A stretch of 38,426 nt of DNA from Candidatus Omnitrophota bacterium (GTDB lineage Bacteria > Omnitrophota > Gorgyraeia > B26-G9): positions 1 through 38,426 of the forward strand of contig JAHITY010000077.1 in the NCBI GenBank assembly GCA_018817165.1. The letters are read 5' to 3'. The notes under the pieces are model-generated. The model did no database searches. It had not been told where the DNA came from and saw only the letters and a program-made list of their open reading frames with translations. Below are positions 9,190 through 15,885 of the stretch, in pieces; the first letter of the stretch is position 1, and the number at the start of each line of letters is the position of its first letter. A program made the position numbers and the translations under genes.

Positions 9190-11481
9190 TTAAGAAATAT
9201 ACATTTCGTTATCCCACTCCCCGCTATCTGGTAGTAATCCGACCCCTGATTTATAGAGACCGCTTGCTTTTTGCACCGAGTAACCGTGAATATCTTCAAT
9301 ATAATCACCTTGCGCAAGTTTATTAAATACCGGTAATGGTACATTTACGATAAAGCGCTGGAGTTTCCGCAAAAGCCAAGGCTCAGGGCCATTGCGCCTA
9401 AGTAGTTCTATCAGCTCAAGGCTGTTTCTATTTTTTCCTTTATACCAAATAATAATTCCGCGCTGGGCAGTGTCATCTATCAATTTGAAATTCCGCGCGA
9501 AGGTTCTAAACTGAAAAGCACAATCATCAACACCCTTCACAAGGTGCTCAGTGAATTTTGCCTTGTCAAAATCATTGACAGATTCATAAAATTTTTTAAA
9601 GTACAAGTTATAAATTTCCGGCGTTAGTTCTAAAGCCGCTTGACCGTGTAGAATGCTTCTTGCCGTATCCTCTCCTTTACGCAACAGCCCCGGCGGTGCG
9701 CTCCTGGGAGGAATAAACACAACCACTTTTCCCAGCTTCCCTGTCTTGTTAATCCGACCTTCTCGGTTACATCTTCCCGCGGCCTGTGCGATAGAATCAA
9801 TACCGCAAAGCGCGCGATAGACAACCGGAAAATCAATATCAACCCCAGCCTCAACAAGCTGGGTACTGATTACGTGTAGATAATCTCCGTTATCTAATTT
9901 CTTTTTTATAACGGAGATTATCTCACTGCGCTCTTCACCGCACATATTCGCGGAAAGATGAATTGTTCCTTCAGGCATAAGTTTGTATAAATCACGGCAG
10001 TCTTTACGGGTATTAACCACACAAAGCGCTTGCTTATAATTTATCAGATCATCAGTAATTGCTTGCCATTCTGAATGCGCTGATGTATTTTGCAAGTTTA
10101 CTTCAACCCGTTTTAATTCTGCGAAATATTTTTCGGGGTTATTAATAATTTCCGTTGCCGGTGGCAATCCTTCAAATACCGCCAAACCGCTGCCAATTTT
10201 TGCGTTTAAAGCTGGCTGTGTAGCGGTGCAAAAAATAACCGTTACCCCGAAGTGTTTGACAAGTCCTTTTAAAACCGATAAAACTGGTTTTAAATAATCT
10301 GGCGGAAGCATCTGAGCTTCATCGAGGATTATCACGCTGTTTACAATATTATGCAGTTTACGGCACGCAGAAGTACGGCTTGCGAACAAAGACTCGAAAA
10401 GTTGCACATTAGTTGTAACCACAATCGGCGCGTCCCAATTTTCCGAAGCAAGCCGACTTTTATGGTCTTCTTTTTCCGGATCGATATTGCTGTGATGTTC
10501 TAGAACAGCATTTTCGCCAAAAACTTCCCTATAAACTGCCACTGTCTGTTCTATAATACTTGTATAAGGTATCGCCATAATAATCCGCTGTTTGCCATAT
10601 TTAAGAGCATGGTTCAAAGCGAAAGCCATGGATGAGAGAGTCTTTCCTCCTCCAGTGGGAACAGTCAAAGAAAAAAATCCGGGAGTTGACAATGCCTTGA
10701 CGCGGCAGATTTTCAAAATTTCCGCCCGTGCTTTATTCATTGCCGTCGTGTCGGCATTTTTCTCTTTTTGCTCCATGTATTTATCAAATCGGGACAAAAG
10801 TTCCTTAAGTCTAGGGTATATTCCACGCTTTTTTGCGTTTTCCGGGGTCATAAACGATTCCGTATCCAAAAAATCCGCGTCCACAAGACAGGAGAATAAC
10901 ATCCTTATCCAAAGATGCGGATATTCGCGGTTTTCCTCTGCTTCGGATGAATTAGTGCATCCCAAAGGAGGAGTTTTCGGCACTGAAGCAGAAAGATAAG
11001 AACTCGTTTGATCAATCTTCTTTATTTCATCAAATTCGTCCATCTTAATATTGCCTGAGATCGTATCAAATAAACGATTTTGCAGATCTCCTCCGGCTTC
11101 ATCGGGAAACCAGTCCGGTAGCCCGGCATGATGCCCGGCAATAATGTAAGTTAATAAGCGTCCTGCCGGAGTACCTTTAAATTTTTCTAAAGCTAAAACT
11201 GCTCCAGAAGTGCTGTGATTTGGGCGGCCATTCGCGCCTTCTATATGCGCATTCTCATCATATCCGGTTTCTTTACGAATATATTTTTGCCAACCGGGTA
11301 AAAATTTTCCCAGATCATGCCATAAAGCCGCTGTTTCGGCCCAATCATCATTTTTGAATGCCCGAGCGAATTCTTTTGCCCTTGCAGCTGTATTATAAAG
11401 ATGCTGCTCCAAATCGTGGGTTTTCCAATTGCCATTTTTATCTTTTAACACATGCGCAATATATTTAAATTCACTACTCAT
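9190..11481 (-). CDS. cas3: Cas3 HD nuclease-helicase
   Basis: A 763-residue effector nuclease. The N-terminal HD domain has ALWHDLGKF (H55-D56), a second His in PNHSTSG and the HH pair in AGHHAGLP (117-118). The helicase has Walker A VPTGGGKT (about 274-281), motif II DEAQ (387-390), motif III FCTATQP and motif VI QAAGRCNREG. All are intact. I prefer ATG 11481 (MSSEFKY): GAAGGAGA lies 12 bases upstream, whereas the TTG at 11493 almost touches it. First gene of the cas operon. A promoter, a tiny ORF, a terminator and a palindrome lie upstream (11511-11703). Confidence 0.97.
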   Translation of the reverse strand: MSSEFKYIAHVLKDKNGNWKTHDLEQHLYNTAARAKEFARAFKNDDWAETAALWHDLGKFLPGWQKYIRKETGYDENAHIEGANGRPNHSTSGAVLALEKFKGTPAGRLLTYIIAGHHAGLPDWFPDEAGGDLQNRLFDTISGNIKMDEFDEIKKIDQTSSYLSASVPKTPPLGCTNSSEAEENREYPHLWIRMLFSCLVDADFLDTESFMTPENAKKRGIYPRLKELLSRFDKYMEQKEKNADTTAMNKARAEILKICRVKALSTPGFFSLTVPTGGGKTLSSMAFALNHALKYGKQRIIMAIPYTSIIEQTVAVYREVFGENAVLEHHSNIDPEKEDHKSRLASENWDAPIVVTTNVQLFESLFASRTSACRKLHNIVNSVIILDEAQMLPPDYLKPVLSVLKGLVKHFGVTVIFCTATQPALNAKIGSGLAVFEGLPPATEIINNPEKYFAELKRVEVNLQNTSAHSEWQAITDDLINYKQALCVVNTRKDCRDLYKLMPEGTIHLSANMCGEERSEIISVIKKKLDNGDYLHVISTQLVEAGVDIDFPVVYRALCGIDSIAQAAGRCNREGRINKTGKLGKVVVFIPPRSAPPGLLRKGEDTARSILHGQAALELTPEIYNLYFKKFYESVNDFDKAKFTEHLVKGVDDCAFQFRTFARNFKLIDDTAQRGIIIWYKGKNRNSLELIELLRRNGPEPWLLRKLQRFIVNVPLPVFNKLAQGDYIEDIHGYSVQKASGLYKSGVGLLPDSGEWDNEMYIS

Positions 11482-11510
11482 ATTATTTTTCAATCTCCTT
11501 CTAACCCCAA

Positions 11511-11529
11511 TTCCAAACCCGCATTGGAA
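11511..11529. repeat. Island palindrome copy 3
   Basis: TTCCAAACCCGCATTGGAA, perfect arms, 30 bp upstream of the cas3 start and downstream of the terminator at 11563-11597. Confidence 0.9.
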
Positions 11530-11562
11530 AAAAGTGCCTTTTTAAAATTCTATTTTTAAAAC

Positions 11563-11597
11563 AAAAAAGCAATCCCTATTTTATAAGGATTGCTTAG
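11563..11597 (-). terminator. Intrinsic terminator between the promoter and cas3
   Basis: Stem AAGCAATCC / GGATTGCTT (11567-11575 with 11587-11595) and an 11-nt loop. On the minus strand it is followed by TTTTTTG, and the other strand also has a T-rich stretch, so it may work both ways. It stands between the promoter at 11675-11703 and cas3, and would stop most transcripts unless overcome. Confidence 0.75.
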
Positions 11598-11598
11598 A

Positions 11599-11619
11599 TT
11601 ATTTTGTTTTTTGGCTCAT
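11599..11619 (-). CDS. Tiny ORF MSQKTK in the leader upstream of cas3
   Basis: Six codons and a stop, with GAGAAG about 7 bases before the ATG. It lies about 50 bases after the predicted transcription start and 2 bases before the terminator stem. Similar ORFs occur at the same place in the related leaders upstream of rhuM (MMDKTKK) and the SEC-C gene (MKPKNKTS). Whether it is translated is unknown. Confidence 0.35.
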   Translation of the reverse strand: MSQKTK

Positions 11620-11674
11620 TGTAAACTTCTCGGGGTAATTAAGTTAACGTCAATCTGTGTATCATATTATATAA

Positions 11675-11703
11675 ATAATACTCCCCTTATCTTAGATAGT
11701 CAA
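11675..11703 (-). promoter_or_regulatory. Sigma70 promoter, leader A1, reads toward cas3
   Basis: TTGACT (11703-11698), 17-base spacer, TATTAT (11680-11675), start expected near 11668. It is closely similar to the promoter upstream of rhuM (14503-14531), with most of the following 60 bases also shared. This is the only strong promoter I find immediately upstream of the cas operon. Confidence 0.75.
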
Positions 11704-11716
11704 TAAAATAATGACC

Positions 11717-11766
11717 AATTCCACCCACGCATTGGAATTACCCATTTTCCAATGCGGGGGTGAAAA
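11717..11766. repeat. Island palindrome copies 4 and 5, inverted pair
   Basis: A left copy (11717-11739, AATTCCA-CCCACGCA-TTGGAATT) and a diverged right copy in inverse order (11745-11766, TTTTCCAATGCGGGGGTGAAAA), separated by ACCCA. Together they can fold into one hairpin of about 20 bp. Confidence 0.85.
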
Positions 11767-11854
11767 ATCTATCTTTATGGTAAAATCTTATTTTTATCTT
11801 CTTTTTCGTTTCTCGTCATAGCTAAGCATTCGATCTTCTGACTTCGGTTATCCA

Positions 11855-11873
11855 TACCAAACCCGCATTGGAA
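11855..11873. repeat. Island palindrome copy 6
   Basis: TACCAAACCCGCATTGGAA, with one arm base changed. It marks the low-coordinate end of repeated unit B1, which ends at the copy at 12150. Confidence 0.85.
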
Positions 11874-11883
11874 ATTTCCTGAT

Positions 11884-11961
11884 TCATAGCTGCTTGGCAT
11901 TGATTTTTTCTGCCAGCTCGGTTTGAGTTAAATCTGATTCAACGCGAGCCAATTTAATTTC
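11884..11961 (-). pseudogene. XRE helix-turn-helix stub, unit B1
   Basis: The frame EIKLARVESDLTQTELAEKI followed by NAKQL and a stop matches the first two helices of an XRE/HTH_3 domain (as in many antitoxins and repressors). It ends before the recognition helix is complete, and an in-frame TAA sits directly upstream. A second copy at 14584-14667 stops at the same codon. It lies just behind a terminator and has no start codon of its own. Confidence 0.6.
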
Positions 11962-11969
11962 TTACCCTT

Positions 11970-12006
11970 AAAAACAAAAAGCCGAAGGTTTTTTTTAACC
12001 CTCAGC
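11970..12006 (-). terminator. Intrinsic terminator, unit B1
   Basis: Minus strand: GCTGAGGGTT, a loop of six A, AACCTTCGGC (10 pairs, two of them G-U), then TTTTTGTTTTT. A near-identical copy is at 14671-14706. Confidence 0.85.
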
Positions 12007-12090
12007 CCCTATTCCAGTTATAACACATACACTTCAATTCCCATCACATTATTTAATCCTGGATTTGTATAGTTTACAAAGTCATTAAGT
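11970..12090 (-). ncRNA. Candidate short transcript B1 with 8-codon ORF
   Basis: A transcript of about 120 nt is bounded by the promoter at 12097-12125 and the terminator at 11970-12006. It can form a TTTGTA/TACAAA hairpin near its 5' end and a TCCAG/CTGGA pairing before the terminator; both are kept in copy B2 (14671-14792). It contains a tiny ORF at 12018-12044 (MGIEVYVL-stop), which in B2 reads MIIDVYVL-stop. Three base changes, no frame change and a conservative Glu/Asp swap suggest past or present coding. The peptide resembles the beginning of RelE/HigB-type toxins, so the unit may be a shrunken toxin-antitoxin operon instead of a regulatory RNA. Confidence 0.5.
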
Positions 12091-12096
12091 ATTCTT

Positions 12097-12125
12097 ATTA
12101 TAGCGGTTAGAAACGCCTTCGTCAA
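12097..12125 (-). promoter_or_regulatory. Strong sigma70 promoter, unit B1
   Basis: TTGACG (12125-12120), 17-base spacer, TATAAT (12102-12097). Both boxes and the spacing are identical in unit B2, while the spacer bases differ, which points to selection for the promoter. Confidence 0.8.
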
Positions 12126-12149
12126 CACTGATTTCCCTTTAACGACCTC

Positions 12150-12198
12150 TTCCAAACCCGCATTGGAATTACCGATTTTCCAATGCGGGTTTGGAAAA
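12150..12198. repeat. Island palindrome copies 7 and 8, inverted pair
   Basis: TTCCAAACCCGCATTGGAA (12150-12168), then TTACCGA, then TTTTCCAATGCGGGTTTGGAAAA (12176-12198). The two halves are full inverse copies and could form one long hairpin. Confidence 0.9.
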
Positions 12199-12206
12199 CT
12201 CTTTTG

Positions 12207-12231
12207 AACTGTTCGGAATTTCCGAACAGTT
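12207..12231. repeat. Second palindrome family, copy 1
   Basis: Perfect 12-bp arms AACTGTTCGGAA / TTCCGAACAGTT around a single T, followed by GCCTG. Unrelated to the TTCCAA family. Confidence 0.85.
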
Positions 12232-12515
12232 GCCTGAGGGAACAGCTCTTGTTCTGTATAAATGTTTTTAATATAAAATTTTAGTGTCAGACTCCACCTT
12301 AGAAGTTATTTTACCACACTCGCTATTTGATTCCTTTACTCAGTATTTTAAATCATGTCGAGATTATAAAACGGGATTTCCCGTTATACATTTTTACGAT
12401 TCTCTTTTTGAACCTGTAGGAATTTCCGACAGGTTGCCTGTTCAGTCAATTTACCTTCCTGAAAAATGTGTTTAATGTGTTCAAATCCGGTAAATTCCAG
12501 TATCCGCCATATCTT
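12232..12515. other. Non-coding stretch between the palindromes and the ORF-3-like gene
   Basis: No convincing gene is seen. A 63-codon plus-strand frame (12284-12475) has no ribosome site or recognisable motif, and it runs through the second copy of the AAC-TGT palindrome. A small hairpin ACGGGA-TT-TCCCGT lies at 12371-12384. Confidence 0.4.
12411..12435. repeat. Second palindrome family, copy 2
   Basis: AACCTGTAGGAA-T-TTCCGACAGGTT, one mismatch between arms, again followed by GCCTG. It shares the GGAATTTCC core with the copy at 12207, 204 bp away. Confidence 0.8.
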
Positions 12516-13148
12516 TTAGGTGTCCATGGCTTTTTTTAACCTCTTTCCTGGAAGTTCAAATTTTACCTGATGGGGATCAAAAACCTCAGGATCCCAATCT
12601 CCCAGCCATGCCAATAATTCCTCGTTATCTTGGCTCCTGACCGCCCGAATACAATCATAGTACCCGGGAATACTCCCGCAGTCTTCCGGCGGACAGGCAA
12701 GCGCGCCGTCAAGGCAAACAGGATACCGTACATTTTTTTCCCGCGGCAGAATTTTTTCTAAGGTCACCACATGGTTCCAGCCGTCACCAAAATCATATAT
12801 GTATAAAACGTGATCTTTTTCTTTTGTCAAAAATTTCTTAATCGAAACCTCAGTGGCATATTCATATTTAACATCCAAAGTTGTATTTTCCGGTTCGTCA
12901 AAAACAGATACTATTCGATAATCCTGCTTGTGATGGCTTTGCGTCCTGCTAAACTCAAATAAATGATAATCCTGCCAACCCATCGCATCCTGAACAGCCA
13001 CATGTAAATCATAAAAAGTATAACTTTCCGGCACCTGGATACGCCGCCAAACCGGCGGTTCTGTACCGCTAAGCCCGATATGTAGCTGGTAGACTTTATT
13101 ATATTTCCGCGAACGCGGCATTGAAAATTCTACATATTCTTGCTGCAT
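12516..13148 (-). CDS. Plasmid pRiA4b ORF-3-like family protein
   Basis: A 210-residue protein of the pRiA4b ORF-3-like family (PF07929 type). Visible family blocks are YQLHIGLSGTEPPVWRRIQV (20-39), FYDLHVAVQDAMGWQDYHLF (45-64), YIYDFGDGWNHVVTLE (about 116-131) and CLDGALACPPEDCGSIPGY (about 144-162). Its biochemical role is not established; members are common on plasmids and in defence or mobile islands. Start ATG 13148 has AAAGGA about 10 bases upstream. It lies 128 bases after rhuM with a palindrome between, so it may be read from the rhuM promoter. Confidence 0.85.
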   Translation of the reverse strand: MQQEYVEFSMPRSRKYNKVYQLHIGLSGTEPPVWRRIQVPESYTFYDLHVAVQDAMGWQDYHLFEFSRTQSHHKQDYRIVSVFDEPENTTLDVKYEYATEVSIKKFLTKEKDHVLYIYDFGDGWNHVVTLEKILPREKNVRYPVCLDGALACPPEDCGSIPGYYDCIRAVRSQDNEELLAWLGDWDPEVFDPHQVKFELPGKRLKKAMDT

Positions 13149-13207
13149 AGCTACTTTTCCTTTATTCTAAAAATGGTTTAAAACAGCTTAAACAGTTAAA
13201 AGCCCAT

Positions 13208-13226
13208 TTCCAAACCCGCCTTGGAA
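13208..13226. repeat. Island palindrome copy 9
   Basis: TTCCAAACCCGCCTTGGAA; one loop base differs from the consensus. It lies between rhuM and the ORF-3-like gene. Confidence 0.85.
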
Positions 13227-13276
13227 TAAGGTTCTGAAGCACTGGAATTTGTGAAATATTATCCTTAAATGATGGT

Positions 13277-14365
13277 TTATCCATTTTTCTTGTTCTTGCC
13301 CTTGTTTTTTTCATCATCTTTCACCAACTCAACTTGCTTAAGGACACGATCAAAGTCGCTTTCAAAAAGTCGATCCTGGATGATACGATATTTTTCAAAT
13401 TCGCTTTCAGCGTGAGTTTTAGCAATTTCCGCTGTTACCTTACCGGCATCTTTTAGAATTTCTCGATCCCAAAGTTTAAGAAATCCTCCCAAACGTTTTT
13501 CCCAATCTTCCATTGTCATAGGGATTTTTCTCATGGCCTGCATTTCCGCCATATCCAAATAAGCTGAAACTATTCTCTGCATCTGTCCAAGTTCAAAATC
13601 GGAAAGATAGTTTTTAGCAATAGAAACATCAAATTTATGAATTTTTCCCTTAGGGGTTCCATCCCAATTTGTCAGCCCCATATTCTTTTTCTTATGATTA
13701 GCACGATCGACAATAACTTCTGCTGCTGTATTGCCATGAACCGCGAAATGCATCTTGTTTTGAACAGCCGCAAAAAAACGTTTGGTAGCAGTCGCCGAGG
13801 GATCGTAGTCCAAAGCTGTCGTATAGATATCTGTGATCTTTTGATAAAATTTGCGTTCGGAAAGCCTAATTTCCCGAATTTTCTCAAGTTGCCGTTCAAA
13901 AAACTCATCTGTTAAATTACCGCCGTGCTTAAGGCGCTGAACATCCATTGTCCAACCCTGTATTGTGTAATCCTTGACTATCTGATTTGCCCATTTACGG
14001 AACTGCACTGCGCGTTCATTTTCAATCTTAAAACCAACGGCGATGATAGCCTGAAGACTGTAGTGTTTTGTATTATAAGTTTTCCCATCGGCCGCAGTTA
14101 TTAAGTATTCCTTAATAACTGCAGATTCATCAAGTTCGTTATCAGAAAACACACGCTTTAAATGCTGGTTAATAGCGGAAACGGTTACATCATAAAGCGT
14201 TGCCATCATTTTTTGCGTCAGCCAGATATTTTCATCTTCATAACGCATTTCCACAGAAGTTTCCGAATTCCCGCCTGATGCCGCAAATGTCAAATATTCC
14301 GCAGCTGAGGATCGAACAGGAGATCGTTCTTTGACTTTTGGATTAGCTGTTCTTTTCTTTTTCAT
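13277..14365 (-). CDS. rhuM: RhuM family protein
   Basis: A 362-residue RhuM-family protein (first named as a Salmonella pathogenicity-island gene). The N-terminal half holds a BRO/KilA-like DNA-binding region with IWLTQKMMATLYDVTVSAI (47-65), followed by NQHLKRVFSDNELD and HYSLQAIIAVGFKI. The C-terminal half holds the conserved VQNKMHFAVHGNTAAEVI and MGLTNWDG blocks, then IAKNYL and MTMEDWEKRL. The molecular function is not settled; the family is frequent beside restriction and toxin-like genes. Start ATG 14365 is preceded by GGGGAAG. The promoter at 14503-14531 and a tiny ORF lie upstream, with no terminator between. Confidence 0.88.
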   Translation of the reverse strand: MKKKRTANPKVKERSPVRSSAAEYLTFAASGGNSETSVEMRYEDENIWLTQKMMATLYDVTVSAINQHLKRVFSDNELDESAVIKEYLITAADGKTYNTKHYSLQAIIAVGFKIENERAVQFRKWANQIVKDYTIQGWTMDVQRLKHGGNLTDEFFERQLEKIREIRLSERKFYQKITDIYTTALDYDPSATATKRFFAAVQNKMHFAVHGNTAAEVIVDRANHKKKNMGLTNWDGTPKGKIHKFDVSIAKNYLSDFELGQMQRIVSAYLDMAEMQAMRKIPMTMEDWEKRLGGFLKLWDREILKDAGKVTAEIAKTHAESEFEKYRIIQDRLFESDFDRVLKQVELVKDDEKNKGKNKKNG

Positions 14366-14502
14366 GATTATTCTTCCCCTAAATATTAATCCAAATCTCC
14401 ACTGTTAAAAGCTTCTCCATGATTCATTTTTTTGTTTTATCCATCATTTTACACTTCTCGGGGTAATTGAGTTAACATCAATCGGTGTATTATGTTATAT
14501 AA
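14366..14502 (-). promoter_or_regulatory. Leader upstream of rhuM (A2)
   Basis: About 130 bases between promoter A2 and rhuM. The first 75 bases match leader A1 upstream of cas3 almost throughout (both contain TTACCCCGAGAAG before the tiny ORF). After the tiny ORF the similarity stops. No terminator hairpin is present here, unlike A1 and A3. Confidence 0.6.
14424..14447 (-). CDS. Tiny ORF MMDKTKK in the rhuM leader
   Basis: Seven codons and a stop, with GAGAAG 8 bases before the first ATG, in the same place as MSQKTK upstream of cas3. Translation is unproven. Confidence 0.35.
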   Translation of the reverse strand: MMDKTKK

Positions 14503-14531
14503 ATACTACTCCCATTATCGCAGATAGTCAA
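14503..14531 (-). promoter_or_regulatory. Sigma70 promoter, leader A2, reads toward rhuM
   Basis: TTGACT (14531-14526), 17-base spacer, TAGTAT (14508-14503). Homologous to the promoter at 11675-11703. Confidence 0.7.
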
Positions 14532-14544
14532 TAAAAAATCCCAT

Positions 14545-14563
14545 TTTCAAACCCGCATTGGAA
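14545..14563. repeat. Island palindrome copy 10
   Basis: TTTCAAACCCGCATTGGAA, one arm base changed. It marks the low end of unit B2. Confidence 0.85.
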
Positions 14564-14583
14564 AGTACATCTTTATTCCGGAT

Positions 14584-14667
14584 TCATAGCTGCTTGGCAT
14601 TGATTTTTTCTGCCGGTTTGCCTTGAGTTAAATCTGATTCCAAGCGAGCCAATTTAATTTTCTTGCC
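14584..14667 (-). pseudogene. XRE helix-turn-helix stub, unit B2
   Basis: The frame GKKIKLARLESDLTQGKPAE followed by KINAKQL and a stop, homologous to the stub at 11884-11961. The upstream residues GKK are those expected before this helix in XRE antitoxins. Truncated at the same codon as B1, so the truncation came before the duplication. Confidence 0.6.
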
Positions 14668-14670
14668 CCC

Positions 14671-14706
14671 AAAAACAAAAAGCCGAAGGTTTTTTTAACC
14701 CTCAGC
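14671..14706 (-). terminator. Intrinsic terminator, unit B2
   Basis: Same 10-pair stem as B1 (14682-14691 with 14697-14706), with a five-base loop, followed on the minus strand by CTTTTTGTTTTT. Confidence 0.85.
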
Positions 14707-14792
14707 CCCTATTCCAGTTATAACACATACACATCAATTATCATCACATTAATCAATCCTGGATTTGTATAAGTTTACAAAATTCATTAAGT
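14671..14792 (-). ncRNA. Candidate short transcript B2 with 8-codon ORF
   Basis: Second copy of the transcript at 11970-12090. The tiny ORF MIIDVYVL-stop is at 14718-14744. The TTTGTA/TACAAA hairpin is kept although its loop has changed, and the TCCAG/CTGGA pairing is unchanged. Confidence 0.5.
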
Positions 14793-14798
14793 ATTCTT

Positions 14799-14827
14799 AT
14801 TATAGCGGTTACAGGCCCCTTCGTCAA
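14799..14827 (-). promoter_or_regulatory. Strong sigma70 promoter, unit B2
   Basis: TTGACG (14827-14822), 17-base spacer, TATAAT (14804-14799), as in B1. Confidence 0.8.
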
Positions 14828-14869
14828 CACCGATTTCCCCCTGAAACCGTATCATTACCAATTTTAACC

Positions 14870-14920
14870 AATTCCATACCCGCATTGGAATTACCCATTT
14901 TCCAATGCGGGTATGGAAAA
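14870..14920. repeat. Island palindrome copies 11 and 12, inverted pair
   Basis: AATTCCATACCCGCATTGG... (14870-14892), then ACCCA, then TTTTCCAATGCGGGTATGG... (14898-14920). Both halves carry the same unusual change (CATACCC matched by GGGTATG), so the long hairpin pairing is preserved. Confidence 0.9.
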
Positions 14921-14933
14921 TCTATATAATTGC

Positions 14934-14945
14934 GGCGAATTCGCC
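14934..14945. repeat. Short perfect palindrome
   Basis: GGCGAATTCGCC, inside an AATT...AATT frame. It may be an operator or simple hairpin; no function is assigned. Confidence 0.35.
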
Positions 14946-14979
14946 ATAATTAAAAGCGGGATTATGTATTTTTTTCCAA

Positions 14980-15000
14980 ATTCCAAACCCGCATTGGAAT
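14980..15000. repeat. Island palindrome copy 13
   Basis: ATTCCAAACCCGCATTGGAAT, perfect, 6 bp beyond the stop of the LolA-like gene. Confidence 0.9.
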
Positions 15001-15006
15001 AAAGGG

Positions 15007-15798
15007 CTACTTCATCATCTCTTTCATTATGTTTCCCATGGAAAAACCACTTTTTTCCGGCTGGACTTTTCCCGCGTCGAATTGCTCATCCGCGATGCCT
15101 TTATTGACTTCCAGCGACTTAACGACAATAGTAGAGACGAGTTTACCGTCTATAGACATAGTTATCTTATAGGGCATTTCCCAGGCGCCTTTGACTTTTT
15201 TATAATCAGAAAATTCCGTAATCATAGTTTCTTTTTTTGATCCCTTGCTCTGCATGCGCATGGGCACAAGATTTTTTTCATCCAGCCATATCTTGGTAAA
15301 AGGGGCATCTTTCTGCTTGAGTATTTCCACCACATAGCATTCTCGTCCATTGACTTTTTCTTTGCCCGTAATCGCGGCATTGTCCGAAACAAAATCCCAC
15401 CAGTTTTTATCCTTTTGCTGCTCAAGGCTTTCTTTGGGGGGAAGTTTTTTCTTGCCCATCATCGACGCGATCATCCAAGTGTCTTTCCCGTCAAAGATGA
15501 TCGTGCTTTTCATCGGCCCCATGCCCTCCGGCATTCCGGGGATATCCATTGTGCTCTCATTGCGGAATTTTTTACCCTTTTGGAGAGATGTGACCATCGC
15601 AGCCATATTACCGTCCGGGGTAACTGTGGTCATCTCCTGAGTGATCTTGATGTCTTTAACATCAGTGGCGAACTTAGCCTGGTTGGCCTTTATCTGCTCC
15701 AATACTTGGGGCCATTCAGCCGCAAAGCCTCCTGTTGCCGCGATCATTGATATTAAAATCATCATACTGCCAGCCGCAAACATATTCCTCTTGCCCAT
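15007..15798 (-). CDS. Secreted LolA/DUF4412-like outer-membrane lipoprotein-sorting type protein
   Basis: A 263-residue exported protein. The signal peptide is clear: MGKRNMFAAG, then a hydrophobic core, ending in GGFAA at about residue 27. The mature part is rich in beta strands, with phrases such as STIIFDGKDTWMI, KVNGRECYVVEIL and KIWLDEKNLVPMRMQ. Proteins of the LolA/LolB-like superfamily share this style: they carry lipids or lipoproteins across the periplasm. Its methionine-rich middle (MAAMVTSL, MPGMPEGMGPM) is unusual. Start ATG has AAAGGAGGG 2-3 bases upstream. It has palindromes on both sides, like the neighbouring cassettes, and is the only likely periplasmic protein in this part of the island. 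Confidence 0.65.
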   Translation of the reverse strand: MGKRNMFAAGSMMILISMIAATGGFAAEWPQVLEQIKANQAKFATDVKDIKITQEMTTVTPDGNMAAMVTSLQKGKKFRNESTMDIPGMPEGMGPMKSTIIFDGKDTWMIASMMGKKKLPPKESLEQQKDKNWWDFVSDNAAITGKEKVNGRECYVVEILKQKDAPFTKIWLDEKNLVPMRMQSKGSKKETMITEFSDYKKVKGAWEMPYKITMSIDGKLVSTIVVKSLEVNKGIADEQFDAGKVQPEKSGFSMGNIMKEMMK

Positions 15799-15830
15799 AT
15801 TCCCTCCTTTGTAATGTTATCCTGAACTCA

Positions 15831-15878
15831 ATTCCAAACCCGCATTGGAATCACCCATTTTACATTGCGGGGGTGGAA
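15831..15878. repeat. Island palindrome copies 14 and 15, inverted pair
   Basis: ATTCCAAACCCGCATTGGAAT (15831-15851), then CACCCA, then a diverged right half TTTTACATTGCGGGGGTGG followed by AAT (to 15878). Confidence 0.85.
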
Positions 15879-15885
15879 TCGGTAA

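Noticed and set aside
11775-11855. A 26-codon minus-strand frame (MDNRSQKIECLAMTRNEKED...) in the gap upstream of cas3
   Set aside because: It begins inside a palindrome copy, has a poor ribosome site, and has no counterpart in the duplicated region near 14.5 kb.
12284-12475. A 63-codon plus-strand frame
   Set aside because: It opposes all genes, lacks a ribosome site, and runs through a palindrome of the second family.
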